Below, piece by piece: positions 7,983 through 17,673 of a stretch of DNA of 64,000 bases. The position numbers were made by a program, and so were the translations under genes. Position 1 is the stretch's first letter. Every line of letters starts with the position of its first letter. A model generated the notes under the pieces. That model made no database searches and was not told the origin of the DNA. It worked only from the letters and a program-made list of their open reading frames with translations. Origin of the DNA: Chloroflexota bacterium (lineage in GTDB: Bacteria; Chloroflexota; Dormibacteria; Dormibacterales; Dormibacteraceae); the NCBI GenBank assembly GCA_005883575.1, contig VBFH01000029.1, positions 16,938 to 80,937 of the forward strand. The letters are read 5' to 3'.

Positions 7983-8986
7983 GAGCGGCCTTCGAGCAGA
8001 GTTCGGGGGATCGCCTTCCACGTGCCCCCCTTGCGTCTGTAGGCGATGCCCGAAAGAATCTCCAGCACGACCCGGTTGGCCAGAAACGACGTGATCTCCG
8101 CTGAGTCGTAGGCGGGCGCGACCTCGACCACATCGATCCCCACGACCGGAAGCTCGATCGCGATCCGGCGCACCGCGTCGAGCAGTTGGCGGCCCGTGAT
8201 GCCCCCGGGCTCGGGCGTTCCGGTGCCGGGCGCCATGCCAGGATCCACCACATCCAGGTCGACCGACACGAACACGCCATCACAGTCATCGACCGCGATG
8301 GCGAAGGAATCCTCCAGCACGGCGTCGAGGCCTCGCTTGACGACCTCGTGCATCTCGAACGAGCGCAACCCCTGCTCCGCCATCCACTGCAGAGTCGGCG
8401 GCTCCGGCCAGTAGCCGCGAAGGCCGATCTGCAGGAAACGGTCACCGCGACACGCGCCCGACTCGATGAGCCGGCGCATGGGGAGACCGTGACCGATGAG
8501 GCTGCCGTACTGCACGTCACCCGTGTCGGCGTGTGCGTCGAAATGTATGACCGCGACGCGCCCCCAGCCCTTGGCGTGTGCGACGCCTGTCACGTCCGGC
8601 CACGTGATGGTGTGGTCGCCGCCCAGGATCAAAGGGATCGCGCCCGCGTCGGCAGCCGTTCGCACGGCGCGCTCCAGGGCGTCGAGAGCCGCCTTGCCCT
8701 CCACGCCCGGCATCAGGATGTCGCCGGCATCGACCACGCGAAGGTCGCGCAGCGGGTCCACGCGCAGAGTGAGGTGCGGGCGCGATGAATCGTGCTGCAG
8801 GTAGTCGGTGGTGCGGATCATCTTCGGCCCGAACCTCGCGCCGGCCCTGTACGAGGTGCCGGCGTCGTAGGGGGCGCCGATGATCACGACGTCCGCCCCC
8901 TGGAAGGTCGAGGGCTGGTCGAGGTCGCACCGCGGCACGCCGAGGAAGGTGAGGTCCGGGCCGAACATCCCGCCGAGGCGTGTCAC
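7979..8986 (-). CDS. Agmatinase/arginase-family ureohydrolase
   Basis: 335 residues. The manganese-cluster motifs are intact: GGDHTI, HFDAHADTG, and SVDLDVVDPGMAPGTGTPEPGG. It should split urea from a guanidino compound such as agmatine or guanidinobutyrate. The gene follows the class III aminotransferase by 12 bases on the same strand, and an amino-acid permease diverges from the aminotransferase, so a guanidino/amine catabolic unit is likely. The exact substrate (agmatine, guanidinobutyrate or another) cannot be decided here. Confidence 0.88.
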   Translation of the reverse strand: MTRLGGMFGPDLTFLGVPRCDLDQPSTFQGADVVIIGAPYDAGTSYRAGARFGPKMIRTTDYLQHDSSRPHLTLRVDPLRDLRVVDAGDILMPGVEGKAALDALERAVRTAADAGAIPLILGGDHTITWPDVTGVAHAKGWGRVAVIHFDAHADTGDVQYGSLIGHGLPMRRLIESGACRGDRFLQIGLRGYWPEPPTLQWMAEQGLRSFEMHEVVKRGLDAVLEDSFAIAVDDCDGVFVSVDLDVVDPGMAPGTGTPEPGGITGRQLLDAVRRIAIELPVVGIDVVEVAPAYDSAEITSFLANRVVLEILSGIAYRRKGGTWKAIPRTLLEGRS

Positions 8987-8998
8987 GGGTCCGGGCCG

Positions 8999-10372
<1,374 letters not shown>

Positions 10373-10397
10373 CCCAATACCTCCCTAAAGACCCGCC

Positions 10398-10432
10398 TTG
10401 ACAGGTCCCTGCCCTGGGACTGTAATTGTCCC
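10398..10432 (+). promoter_or_regulatory. Sigma-70-like promoter with overlapping inverted repeats, upstream of the permease
   Basis: TTGACA (10398-10403), a 17-base spacer, then TGTAAT (10421-10426). The spacer and -10 region contain GTCCC-N6-GGGAC-N7-GTCCC (about 10405-10432), alternating inverted repeats that could bind a dimeric repressor. The site lies in the 104-base divergent interval, so it may also control the aminotransferase/ureohydrolase genes. Confidence 0.6.
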
Positions 10433-10476
10433 GATTTTGAGGCGTCAGTCAGTTGGTAACCAGGGGAGGGTAGCCA

Positions 10477-11997
10477 ATGGGGGAATCCGCAGCCGTAGCC
10501 GAGCTGGTGGCGGAGAAGCGCAAGCTCAAGAAATCGCTTTTCCGCTTCGACATGATCTTCTTCACGGTCTGCGCCATCGTGGCGCTCGACACCATCGGGC
10601 AGTCGTCCTCGTACGGAGCCCAGGCGATCTTCTGGCTGATCGTCTCCGCTGTCACATTCCTCATCCCGTACGGCCTCATCACCGCCGAGCTGGGGGCGGC
10701 CTTCCCGACCGAAGGCGCCACCTATGACTGGGTCCGGCTGGCGTACGGCCACTTCGCCGGCGCGGTGGTCAGCGTCCTCTACTGGCTCTCCAACCCAATC
10801 TGGCTCGGCGGCACGCTGACTGCGACCACGATCGCGGCGCTCGACGCCCTCTGGGGCAGCCAGCTCAATGGCAACCAGGGATGGGAGACGGTCATCGGCT
10901 TTCTGTTCATCTGGGGCGCGGTGACGATGAACATCCTGTCCCTGCGCTACATGAAGTGGGTGCCCAACCTTGGCGCCATCATCCGACTTGCGCTGCTTGC
11001 GTTCTTCGCCCTCCTTGTCGTCATCGCCGGGCTCAAGGGCGGGTTCCACGGCGGACTCGGCGGTTTCTTTCCGACCGACTTTGTCGTGATCATCGGCGTG
11101 ATCGGGGTCATCGTCTTCCAGTGGATCGGCTTCGAGCTGCAGACCAACGCCAGCGAGGAGATGGAGAACCCGCAGCGCGACATCCCCCGCGCGGTCTATG
11201 CGTCGGGATTGATCTCGTTCATCGCTTACGCAGTCCCGATCGTCGGCGTCGTGCTGATCCTTTCGTCTAACCAGCTGAGCAATGTCTCCGGCTTCGTCAA
11301 CGCGTACCAGTTCGGATCACAAACCGTGTTCGGCGGCGCGGCTCCGTTCTTCAACCACGTAGCCGCGCTTGCGTTTGTCTTCGTCCTGCTTTCGAGCGGC
11401 ACGACCTGGCTGATGGGCTCAGACCGGCTCATGGCCATCGGGGCGCTGGCAGGCTCGGGTCCGAAGCAGCTCGGTTACTTCTCGGGGACGTTCGGCACGC
11501 CGATCGTGGTGAACGTGCTGTCCGGCGTGATCAGCACCATCTTTATGGTCATCACCTTCTACGTCACCGGTGGAGGGCTCCACAGCTTCTTTGCCGCGGT
11601 TCTGGGGCTGGTCATCTCGACCACCACCTTCTCGTACATCCTCATCTTCCCGGCGCTGATCACGTTGCGCCGGAAGTATCCGAATGTCCGGCGGCCGTTC
11701 GTGGTACCTGGAGGGAACGCCGGTGCCTGGATCTGCGTGATCCTCGCTACCCTGTGGGTGCTCTTCGCGACCGTTTTCTCGATCTGGCCGGGTCTATTCA
11801 CCTCGGCCTGGCTCGACGACTACGCTGACGTCAGCCGGACCACCTTCGAGCTCTACAACGTCATCGCCATCGTCTTTCTGCTTGGGCTGGCGATAGTCTT
11901 CTGGGCGGTCGGGCGCGGACACGCGGTGCACACCCAACCCGGGGAAGCAGTGGTCGGGGTGACGCCGATGCCGGCCGGAGCCACCGGGCAGCAGTAA
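10477..11997 (+). CDS. APC-superfamily amino acid/polyamine permease
   Basis: 506 residues from ATG 10477, preceded by GGGGAGGG. About 12 hydrophobic segments. The N-terminal region (FRFDMIFFTVCAIVALDTIGQSS ... GLITAELGAAFPTEGATYDWVRLAYG) is the APC signature for substrate binding in TM1 and the following helices. Divergent from the aminotransferase/ureohydrolase pair, so it probably imports their substrate. A GC-rich hairpin follows the stop. Confidence 0.88.
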   Translation: MGESAAVAELVAEKRKLKKSLFRFDMIFFTVCAIVALDTIGQSSSYGAQAIFWLIVSAVTFLIPYGLITAELGAAFPTEGATYDWVRLAYGHFAGAVVSVLYWLSNPIWLGGTLTATTIAALDALWGSQLNGNQGWETVIGFLFIWGAVTMNILSLRYMKWVPNLGAIIRLALLAFFALLVVIAGLKGGFHGGLGGFFPTDFVVIIGVIGVIVFQWIGFELQTNASEEMENPQRDIPRAVYASGLISFIAYAVPIVGVVLILSSNQLSNVSGFVNAYQFGSQTVFGGAAPFFNHVAALAFVFVLLSSGTTWLMGSDRLMAIGALAGSGPKQLGYFSGTFGTPIVVNVLSGVISTIFMVITFYVTGGGLHSFFAAVLGLVISTTTFSYILIFPALITLRRKYPNVRRPFVVPGGNAGAWICVILATLWVLFATVFSIWPGLFTSAWLDDYADVSRTTFELYNVIAIVFLLGLAIVFWAVGRGHAVHTQPGEAVVGVTPMPAGATGQQ

Positions 11998-12006
11998 TTC
12001 AACTGA

Positions 12007-12029
12007 GGGGCTGGGCCGTGCCCGGCCCC
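12007..12029 (+). terminator. GC-rich hairpin after the permease gene
   Basis: A ten-base-pair stem, GGGGCTGGGC (12007-12016) with GCCCGGCCCC (12020-12029), one T-G wobble, loop CGT. There is only a weak T-rich context behind it, so it is a likely but not classical terminator. Confidence 0.5.
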
Positions 12030-12045
12030 TCATGCTTCGCCGGAT

Positions 12046-12186
12046 TCACGCTCCGCCCGCGTCGACGATTCGAGAGGCGCGTGGGATCTCCAGATCGGAA
12101 CCCACGGCGGCGATGCGCTCGCCTTTGATGGCGATCGCCGTCGCATCCGCCCGCCCCCAGACCTTGCCATCGTTGACCAGCAGCAT
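12046..12186 (-). pseudogene. N-terminal fragment of an amidohydrolase
   Basis: Reading minus from ATG 12186 gives 46 residues, MLLVNDGKVWGRADATAI... to ...ASRIVDAGGA, then TGA. This is the beta-sandwich start of imidazolonepropionase/cytosinase-type amidohydrolases, which normally continue with a glycine/proline-rich turn and HxH. Nothing downstream in any frame resembles the metal-binding barrel. It lies just upstream of, and divergent from, the Rieske oxygenase, and is probably the remnant of a deleted catabolic gene. Confidence 0.6.
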
Positions 12187-12216
12187 GGCGGCATTTGTAG
12201 CGCACACCGCGCGACA

Positions 12217-13323
12217 ATGGCGGCGATGGCGAAGTTGGAAAGTGAGGTCGCACGCGCGTCGACCCTGCCCTCGGAGGTCTACCTCGACCCGGCCGTGCTC
12301 GAGCTCGAGAAAGACCGCATCTTTGCGCGCACCTGGCAGCTCGTCGCGCACCGGACCGAGCTTGCGCGACCCGGGGACTTCAAGCCCGCAACGATTCTCG
12401 ACGAGCCAATCCTGCTGACCCACGGGCTGGACGGAAGGCTGCGCGGCTTCTACAACGTGTGCCGGCACCGGGCGGCGCAGGTCGTGACCACGCGCGGCAA
12501 CCGCAAATCGCTGCAGTGCGGCTACCACGGTTGGGTCTACGGCCTCGACGGAACGCTGCAGACGGCGCGCGAGATGGAGGGGACCGAAGACTTCGACAAG
12601 GCCGACTTCGGCCTGGTGCCGATCCGCGTCGACACCCTGGGACCGTTCGTCTTCGCCAACCTCGACTCCCGCGCCGCCCCTCTCGCGGACTGGATCGGCG
12701 CCATTCCTTCAGAAATTGCCAGGGCCGGCTACGACATCGACACGATGCGCCTGATCGAAAGGCGCGACTACGACATCGCGTGCAACTGGAAGGTCTACGT
12801 CGACAACTACCTCGAGGGCTATCACCTGCCGATCGCGCATCCAGGTCTTTTCAAAGAGCTCGAGTACGACAACTATCGCGTCGAGACCTTTCGTTACTAC
12901 TCCAAGCAGCACGCGCCGATTCGGGAGTTGAAGCCTGGCGAGGTGCCTGGCCGCGATCGGCGATACATCCGCATGCCGGGCGCCGAGGAAGACGCGCTCT
13001 ACTACTGGATCTTCCCGAACACGATGCTGAACATCTACCAGGACAACCTCAGCACCAACGTCATCCTGCCCCTTGGCGTCGATCGCACGTTGACGATCTT
13101 CGAGTGGTATTTCGCGGAGCCTGGCACCGGAGCCGGCTGGGAGTCGATGCAGCAGACGATCGCGTTCTCCGACCAGATCCAGCAGGAGGACATCGGGGTC
13201 TGCGAGCAGGTGCAGCGTGGCTTGCGCTCGCGCTCCTACAGCCGCGGACGTTTCTCGGCGCTGCGTGAGAACGGAGTGCACCATTTCCAGTCGCTGGTGA
13301 CCGAGTTCCTGGACCGGGCCTAG
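12217..13323 (+). CDS. Rieske aromatic-ring-hydroxylating/demethylating oxygenase, alpha subunit
   Basis: 368 residues from ATG 12217 (ATG 12226 is also possible). The Rieske [2Fe-2S] ligands are CRH and CGYH (NVCRHRAAQVV ... LQCGYHGWVYG). The mononuclear iron site follows in NYLEGYHLPIAHPG. Length and sequence fit the oxygenases that include glycine-betaine, stachydrine and carnitine mono-oxygenases as well as aromatic dioxygenases. No reductase partner is adjacent. The TAG stop overlaps that of the convergent kinase gene. Confidence 0.88.
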   Translation: MAAMAKLESEVARASTLPSEVYLDPAVLELEKDRIFARTWQLVAHRTELARPGDFKPATILDEPILLTHGLDGRLRGFYNVCRHRAAQVVTTRGNRKSLQCGYHGWVYGLDGTLQTAREMEGTEDFDKADFGLVPIRVDTLGPFVFANLDSRAAPLADWIGAIPSEIARAGYDIDTMRLIERRDYDIACNWKVYVDNYLEGYHLPIAHPGLFKELEYDNYRVETFRYYSKQHAPIRELKPGEVPGRDRRYIRMPGAEEDALYYWIFPNTMLNIYQDNLSTNVILPLGVDRTLTIFEWYFAEPGTGAGWESMQQTIAFSDQIQQEDIGVCEQVQRGLRSRSYSRGRFSALRENGVHHFQSLVTEFLDRA

Positions 13324-15518
13324 ACTTTCGCGACCTCCGCGGTCGGCGCCGCTGTCAGCGGAACCGTGAAGTGGAAGTCGGAGCCGCTGCCCGGCTCGCT
13401 GTCCACCCAGATCTTGCCCCCGTGCATCTCGATGATCTGCCGCGTGATGGCGAGGCCGAGACCCGTGCCGAGGATCTTGTTCGCCGTCTTCTCGTATCGC
13501 TCGTAGCGACTGAACAGGCGCTGGATGAACTCGGGCGCGATCCCGATGCCATGGTCCCGGATGCTCACGTCCACGTGCCCATCGCGGACGACGGTGCTCA
13601 CCGCGATCTCGCCGCCGTCGGGCGAGTACTTGATCGCGTTGCTCAGGAGGTTGGCCGCGACCTGGGCGATTCGGTCGGGGTCGCACTGGACCGATGGTGT
13701 CCCGTCGAAGTTGCACACGATGAAGTGGCGAGCGCTGGAGGCGCGCGCCCGGTCAACCGCGTCTTCGAGCAGCGTGGTGAGGTCGACCTGCTGCAGGTGG
13801 AGGGTCAGGCGGCCGGCCTCGATGCGGTCAAGGTCCAGCATATCGTTGATCATCCGATTCAGACGCTCGGCATCCTTGTTGATGTCGCCGGCGTAGGTCT
13901 TGGCCTCGTCGAGCGATACGTCCTCGTCGCGGATCATCTCGCTGAAGCCCGAGATGCCGACCAGCGCGGTTCGGAACTCGTGACTCACGAGCGAGACGAA
14001 CTCGCTCTTCAGCCGGTTCAGGCGCTCGAGTCCAGCGAGGTGGGCGGCCGCCGCTTCGTTGGCCGCGTGCTCGGCGTCGGCGTCTTCGTACATCGCCAGG
14101 AAGTAGTCGATGCGGCCGGACGCATTGCGAACCGCGGTGGCGCTCCAGTGCAGCCACACCTCGGTGTTGTCGGCCCTGACGGCATGGCTCTCGGACTCGA
14201 TCGTGTCGACGGCTCCCTTCCAGAGTGGCTGAAATTCCTGAAAGACGCGCGCGAACTCCTCCGGCTGAAGGTACTTGGCGACCGGTGTGCCGATCATCTT
14301 TTGGGGGTCGGTCCGGAGCAGCGCTGCCATCCGCGGATTGACGTCGATGACGTTCATGTCGATCCCGACGCGCGCGATACCCAGCGGCGCATGCGTGACG
14401 ATCTCGTCCAGCAGGCTGTTGCGGCGGCCAAGCTGAGTTTCGGCGCGCTGGCTCTTCCGCAACAGGTCCAGCGAGTCGCGATGGGTGAGCACCTGGTTGG
14501 CGACGAGGAGGATCCCGATCCCTCCCGCCAACACGGTGGAGAAGCTGTCCAGGTTCTGACCGATCACGGCCTGCCTGATCGCCGTCACCGCCGCCGCGAA
14601 GACGGCGACCCACGGCAGCCCCAGCTGCCACAGCTCGATCGGACCCTCCGCGCGCCTCTCGTCGGAAGAGCGCGTTGGCCACAACGGGGCGAGCGCGATC
14701 ATCAGGTAACCCGCGACCCAGCCGGCGTCGAGGACGCTGCCCATCGCGCCGTAGGTGCCGTTCGCTGTGAGGTACGCGAACGCACTGTCCGCCAGCGCGT
14801 TGCACGCTAGGCCGCCGAGCAGCAAGAGCATGCGGCCCACCTCGGCCCGTCTCGCCCGCCGGAGGGCGACGACCACCACGGTCGCAGTGACGATGTCGCC
14901 GATCGGATAGGCGAGACCGATCAGCTGTGCCTCAGGGCTCGTGCTGGAGGTGTCATAGACCTTGCCCAGACCGAACGACCAGGCGATGAAGAGCAGGGAA
15001 AGGGCGACGATCGACCCGGCGAGCACTGTTTCGCCTCGGGTCGCCAGCCGGGTGGGCGCCGACGTGAACGCGAAAACGCCAGCAATCGCAAGCGGGATCG
15101 CGAGCAGGTAAGCTCCGTCCGCCGAAGAGGGGAACGGGACGGCCTCACCCTGGATGACCTCGTTCCAGGACCAGATGACCTCGCCCACCGCCCAGCTCAG
15201 GGCGGACAGGCCAAGCAGGGCCCACGCCATTCGCACCCGGCCGCTGTTTCGCCACGCCGCGAACCCGCAGCTTCCGGCCGCGATGAATGCCGCGACTGCC
15301 TCGCCGATGTCGTCGATGCCGATCGTCACGTCGTCGCTGACCCAGCGATTGGCGGTCCAGGCGATGAAGAGGATCGAGACGATGACAGCGGAGGCCGCGG
15401 ACGCGGCAAATGGCCCCCAGCCCTCGATGCCCAGGCCCGTCACGACGATTGGCCGCCGCTGGACAAGGGTCAGGCTGGGAGCTTGCTGCACCCCCCGAGC
15501 GTAAGCCTGGCTACACAT
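13320..15518 (-). CDS. Membrane sensor histidine kinase with PAS domain
   Basis: 732 residues. Roughly nine or ten hydrophobic segments in the first 340 residues form an integral membrane sensor. A PAS domain follows (SLLDEIVTHAPLGIARVGIDMNVIDVNPRMAALL). The transmitter has the H-box VSHEFRTALVG, N-box LLSNAIKYSPDGG, G1 DHGIGIAPEF and G2 GTGLGLAI. No response regulator is adjacent; the nearest is the HD-GYP regulator at 17.7 kb. The signal is unknown. Its stop shares CTAG (13320-13323) with the Rieske gene. Confidence 0.92.
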   Translation of the reverse strand: MCSQAYARGVQQAPSLTLVQRRPIVVTGLGIEGWGPFAASAASAVIVSILFIAWTANRWVSDDVTIGIDDIGEAVAAFIAAGSCGFAAWRNSGRVRMAWALLGLSALSWAVGEVIWSWNEVIQGEAVPFPSSADGAYLLAIPLAIAGVFAFTSAPTRLATRGETVLAGSIVALSLLFIAWSFGLGKVYDTSSTSPEAQLIGLAYPIGDIVTATVVVVALRRARRAEVGRMLLLLGGLACNALADSAFAYLTANGTYGAMGSVLDAGWVAGYLMIALAPLWPTRSSDERRAEGPIELWQLGLPWVAVFAAAVTAIRQAVIGQNLDSFSTVLAGGIGILLVANQVLTHRDSLDLLRKSQRAETQLGRRNSLLDEIVTHAPLGIARVGIDMNVIDVNPRMAALLRTDPQKMIGTPVAKYLQPEEFARVFQEFQPLWKGAVDTIESESHAVRADNTEVWLHWSATAVRNASGRIDYFLAMYEDADAEHAANEAAAAHLAGLERLNRLKSEFVSLVSHEFRTALVGISGFSEMIRDEDVSLDEAKTYAGDINKDAERLNRMINDMLDLDRIEAGRLTLHLQQVDLTTLLEDAVDRARASSARHFIVCNFDGTPSVQCDPDRIAQVAANLLSNAIKYSPDGGEIAVSTVVRDGHVDVSIRDHGIGIAPEFIQRLFSRYERYEKTANKILGTGLGLAITRQIIEMHGGKIWVDSEPGSGSDFHFTVPLTAAPTAEVAKV

Positions 15519-15660
15519 GCTCAGGCCGTGAATACGAAAAATCGCGCGCGGTCGTTAAGTGGCGGGAGATTTGATTTAACATGGCGGGGCAGTTACTTGT
15601 AGCACAGCCGCAAGGGTGTAGAGCACGGCTTACGGGAGGACTGCGATTCCAGCGGAAATC

Positions 15661-15954
15661 TTGAGGCAGGGGTTGGCGCGCAAGGTCATCGACCGGGAGG
15701 AGGAGGTGGCCGAGGCGAGCGCCAGCCGCACGATCGCACTGATCGTGGTCGTGGCTCTCGTGGTCGTCGTGGCTGTGCTGCCAGCGGCCGTTGCGCTCGC
15801 GCTGACGAGCGGAGTGTCCGGGCCTTTGGCCGCGGGATTGGGCGGCCTGGTTGCGGTCATAGGTGGGGGGAAGTTGGCGGCGGCGCTTTGGGGCCTGGGG
15901 TCTCGCGTTCTGGCCCATCCAAGGCTTCGGATGGGCGCGGCCTCCATCGAGTAG
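15661..15954 (+). CDS. Small membrane protein, unknown function
   Basis: 97 residues from TTG 15661; GTG 15706, directly behind GGGAGGAGGAGG, is an alternative. After a charged N terminus there are two hydrophobic stretches (TIALIVVVALVVVVAVLPAA and a Gly/Ala-rich one near VAVIGGGKLAAALWGLG). I do not recognise a family. It ends 59 bases before the small secreted peptide gene and may share its transcript. A spurious ORF is possible. Confidence 0.45.
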   Translation: MRQGLARKVIDREEEVAEASASRTIALIVVVALVVVVAVLPAAVALALTSGVSGPLAAGLGGLVAVIGGGKLAAALWGLGSRVLAHPRLRMGAASIE

Positions 15955-16013
15955 CGGTCCGTCTAACACCGTCTGTCCCAACCCTTGGCCGGCAGGCAAA
16001 GGAGGTGAGTTGA

Positions 16014-16109
16014 ATGCGCAAATTGCTGTTTGCCGCCATTCTGGCGGTCTCGGCGATGATGACCCTGGCGGTGACCGTCGCCGCTGATGGTATCGGCCCC
16101 TGTTGCTGA
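16014..16109 (+). CDS. 31-residue secreted peptide, candidate signalling peptide
   Basis: ATG 16014 is preceded at ideal distance by AAAGGAGGTGAG, one of the best ribosome sites in the window. The product starts MRKLLFAAILAVSAMMTLAV and ends in TVAADGIGPCC: two basic residues, a hydrophobic core, then a short polar tail with two terminal cysteines. It looks like a signal peptide with a tiny mature part. It lies 58 bases upstream of an HTH-TPR regulator, the arrangement seen in peptide-sensing RRNPP systems of Firmicutes. The role is inference; an exported stress peptide or a bare leader peptide remain possible. Confidence 0.6.
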   Translation: MRKLLFAAILAVSAMMTLAVTVAADGIGPCC

Positions 16110-16167
16110 TTCTCTAAACCCTTCTAAACAATCGTCAAGTCAAAGGGACCTGCGTTAAGCTGGCCAC

Positions 16168-17565
16168 GTGCCAGACGTGCGCGCGTACCCGATGACCCAG
16201 GCGGACGGCTCGAGTGAGCAAGGGAGAGCTCCCTCGGGCCGCCGTCGCGGGCGCCGCCGCGGCCTAGAAGTGCGGCCAGGCTCTGTCAAGCAAGCCCGCA
16301 TGGAGGCAGGACTGAGTCTCGGCCAGGTCGCCCAGGGCGACATCAGCCGGACCGCCATCTACTTCGTCGAGACGGGCAAGGCCAAACCCTCCCTCGAAAC
16401 GCTCCAGCTCATCGCCCAGCGGACGAGCAAGCCGCTGGAGTACTTCCTCGGTGACGCCGTCGGACTCAGCGATGAGGCCGCGCTGGGACAGCTCGAGCGG
16501 TTGGTCGCAATCGGCGACAACGCCGGCGCAGTTGCCGCCGGCGACGCCATGCTGACCCGGACCTCGGACGGCAGCAACGCAGCACACGCCAGGATGCTCC
16601 TGGCGATCGCGCATGTCCGGCTGGCTCAGCCTGTGCGGGCACGCAGCCACGCTTCCGCCGCACGAGCTTATTTCGAGCGGACCCAGGACGTCCTAATGAC
16701 GGCCGAGTCCATGAGCTGGGAGGCTGCAAGCGCGATGTTGATGCAGGACCCAGTCGCGCTGGACCTGGCCGAGGACGCGCTCGCAAGATGCCGTTCCCTC
16801 AACCCCGTGCCGAACACGACCGAAGCCAAGCTGCTCGCGATCGTCGGCCATGTCCGCAATGCGCGACACGAGTACGCGAAGGCGATCCAGGCCTACGAGG
16901 AAGCGGTTGCAGTCGGCTCATCCCTGCAGGATTTGCGCCGGCTCTCCTATGTGTACGGCAACCTGAGCCTCGCCTATTCAGAAACCGGTCAGCACGGCCA
17001 AGCTGCGCATTACGCCCACCGCGCCATGGCGCTCTACGAAACTCTTCATGACCGGCTTTCGCTGGCCTGGGCGAAAAACAACCTTGCGCTTCTTGTCTTC
17101 AAGCAGGGCGATCTCGCCGCTGCGCTCCGGCACGCCGAGAGCTCGATCACGCTGATCGAAGAGCTCGGAGTCGAGGCCGGAAAGGCTCACGTCCTGATGA
17201 CGCTCTGTGAGCTCGAGCTCGCGAGATCGAACCACGACGAGGCGACCCGGCACGCGTCGGCCGCGCTCGAAGTGGCCGAACGGCTGGGTGAGACGACGAA
17301 CGTCGGCGAAGCCCACGTCTGGCTCGGCAGCATCGCGGCGGCTCAAAACGACGCGGCCGCGGCGGACGAGGAGTTTGCGATCGCATTCGAGAGGTTCGAT
17401 CTCGCCGAGGCTGTCGACTGGCAGGCTCGTGGGCACGCCGTCTACGCGGAGATTCTCGAGGCGCGCGGGAACCTCGTCGGGGCCAACCGCGAGCTAAGGT
17501 TGGCGCTGGCCGCCGTCGGCACCTGTACAAGCTCCGTGGAGGGCGCTCGCTTCGCCATCGCCTGA
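16168..17565 (+). CDS. XRE-type HTH regulator with C-terminal TPR domain
   Basis: 465 residues from GTG 16168. A basic leader (RRRGRRRGLEV) precedes a helix-turn-helix of the XRE type (SVKQARMEAGLSLGQVAQGDISRTAIYFVETGKAKPSLETLQLIA). Residues from about 110 onward are tetratricopeptide repeats, for example YAKAIQAYEEAVAVGSSL, GQAAHYAHRAMALYETL and GDLAAALRHAESSITLIEELG. This HTH-TPR layout matches RRNPP-like peptide-responsive regulators and also many uncharacterised actinobacterial/chloroflexal regulators. The small peptide gene just upstream is the obvious candidate ligand. Confidence 0.88.
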   Translation: MPDVRAYPMTQADGSSEQGRAPSGRRRGRRRGLEVRPGSVKQARMEAGLSLGQVAQGDISRTAIYFVETGKAKPSLETLQLIAQRTSKPLEYFLGDAVGLSDEAALGQLERLVAIGDNAGAVAAGDAMLTRTSDGSNAAHARMLLAIAHVRLAQPVRARSHASAARAYFERTQDVLMTAESMSWEAASAMLMQDPVALDLAEDALARCRSLNPVPNTTEAKLLAIVGHVRNARHEYAKAIQAYEEAVAVGSSLQDLRRLSYVYGNLSLAYSETGQHGQAAHYAHRAMALYETLHDRLSLAWAKNNLALLVFKQGDLAAALRHAESSITLIEELGVEAGKAHVLMTLCELELARSNHDEATRHASAALEVAERLGETTNVGEAHVWLGSIAAAQNDAAAADEEFAIAFERFDLAEAVDWQARGHAVYAEILEARGNLVGANRELRLALAAVGTCTSSVEGARFAIA

Positions 17566-17673
17566 CGAGGTTCGGTTGGCGCTCTAGCGGCCAGCGTTCT
17601 TACTTGCGAGCAGCCGCCAGGCTGGGTTCACAATAGGAGCGGATTTCTTGGCTCCTGGGGGAATTTGGAACTG

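Noticed and set aside
12046..12048. TGA ending the amidohydrolase fragment as a second selenocysteine codon
   Set aside because: The sequence after the TGA does not resume the amidohydrolase fold and the position is not a Cys/Sec site in the family.
15519..15660. Short palindromic-looking stretches upstream of the small membrane protein
   Set aside because: No clear promoter pair or hairpin with T run could be defined by eye.
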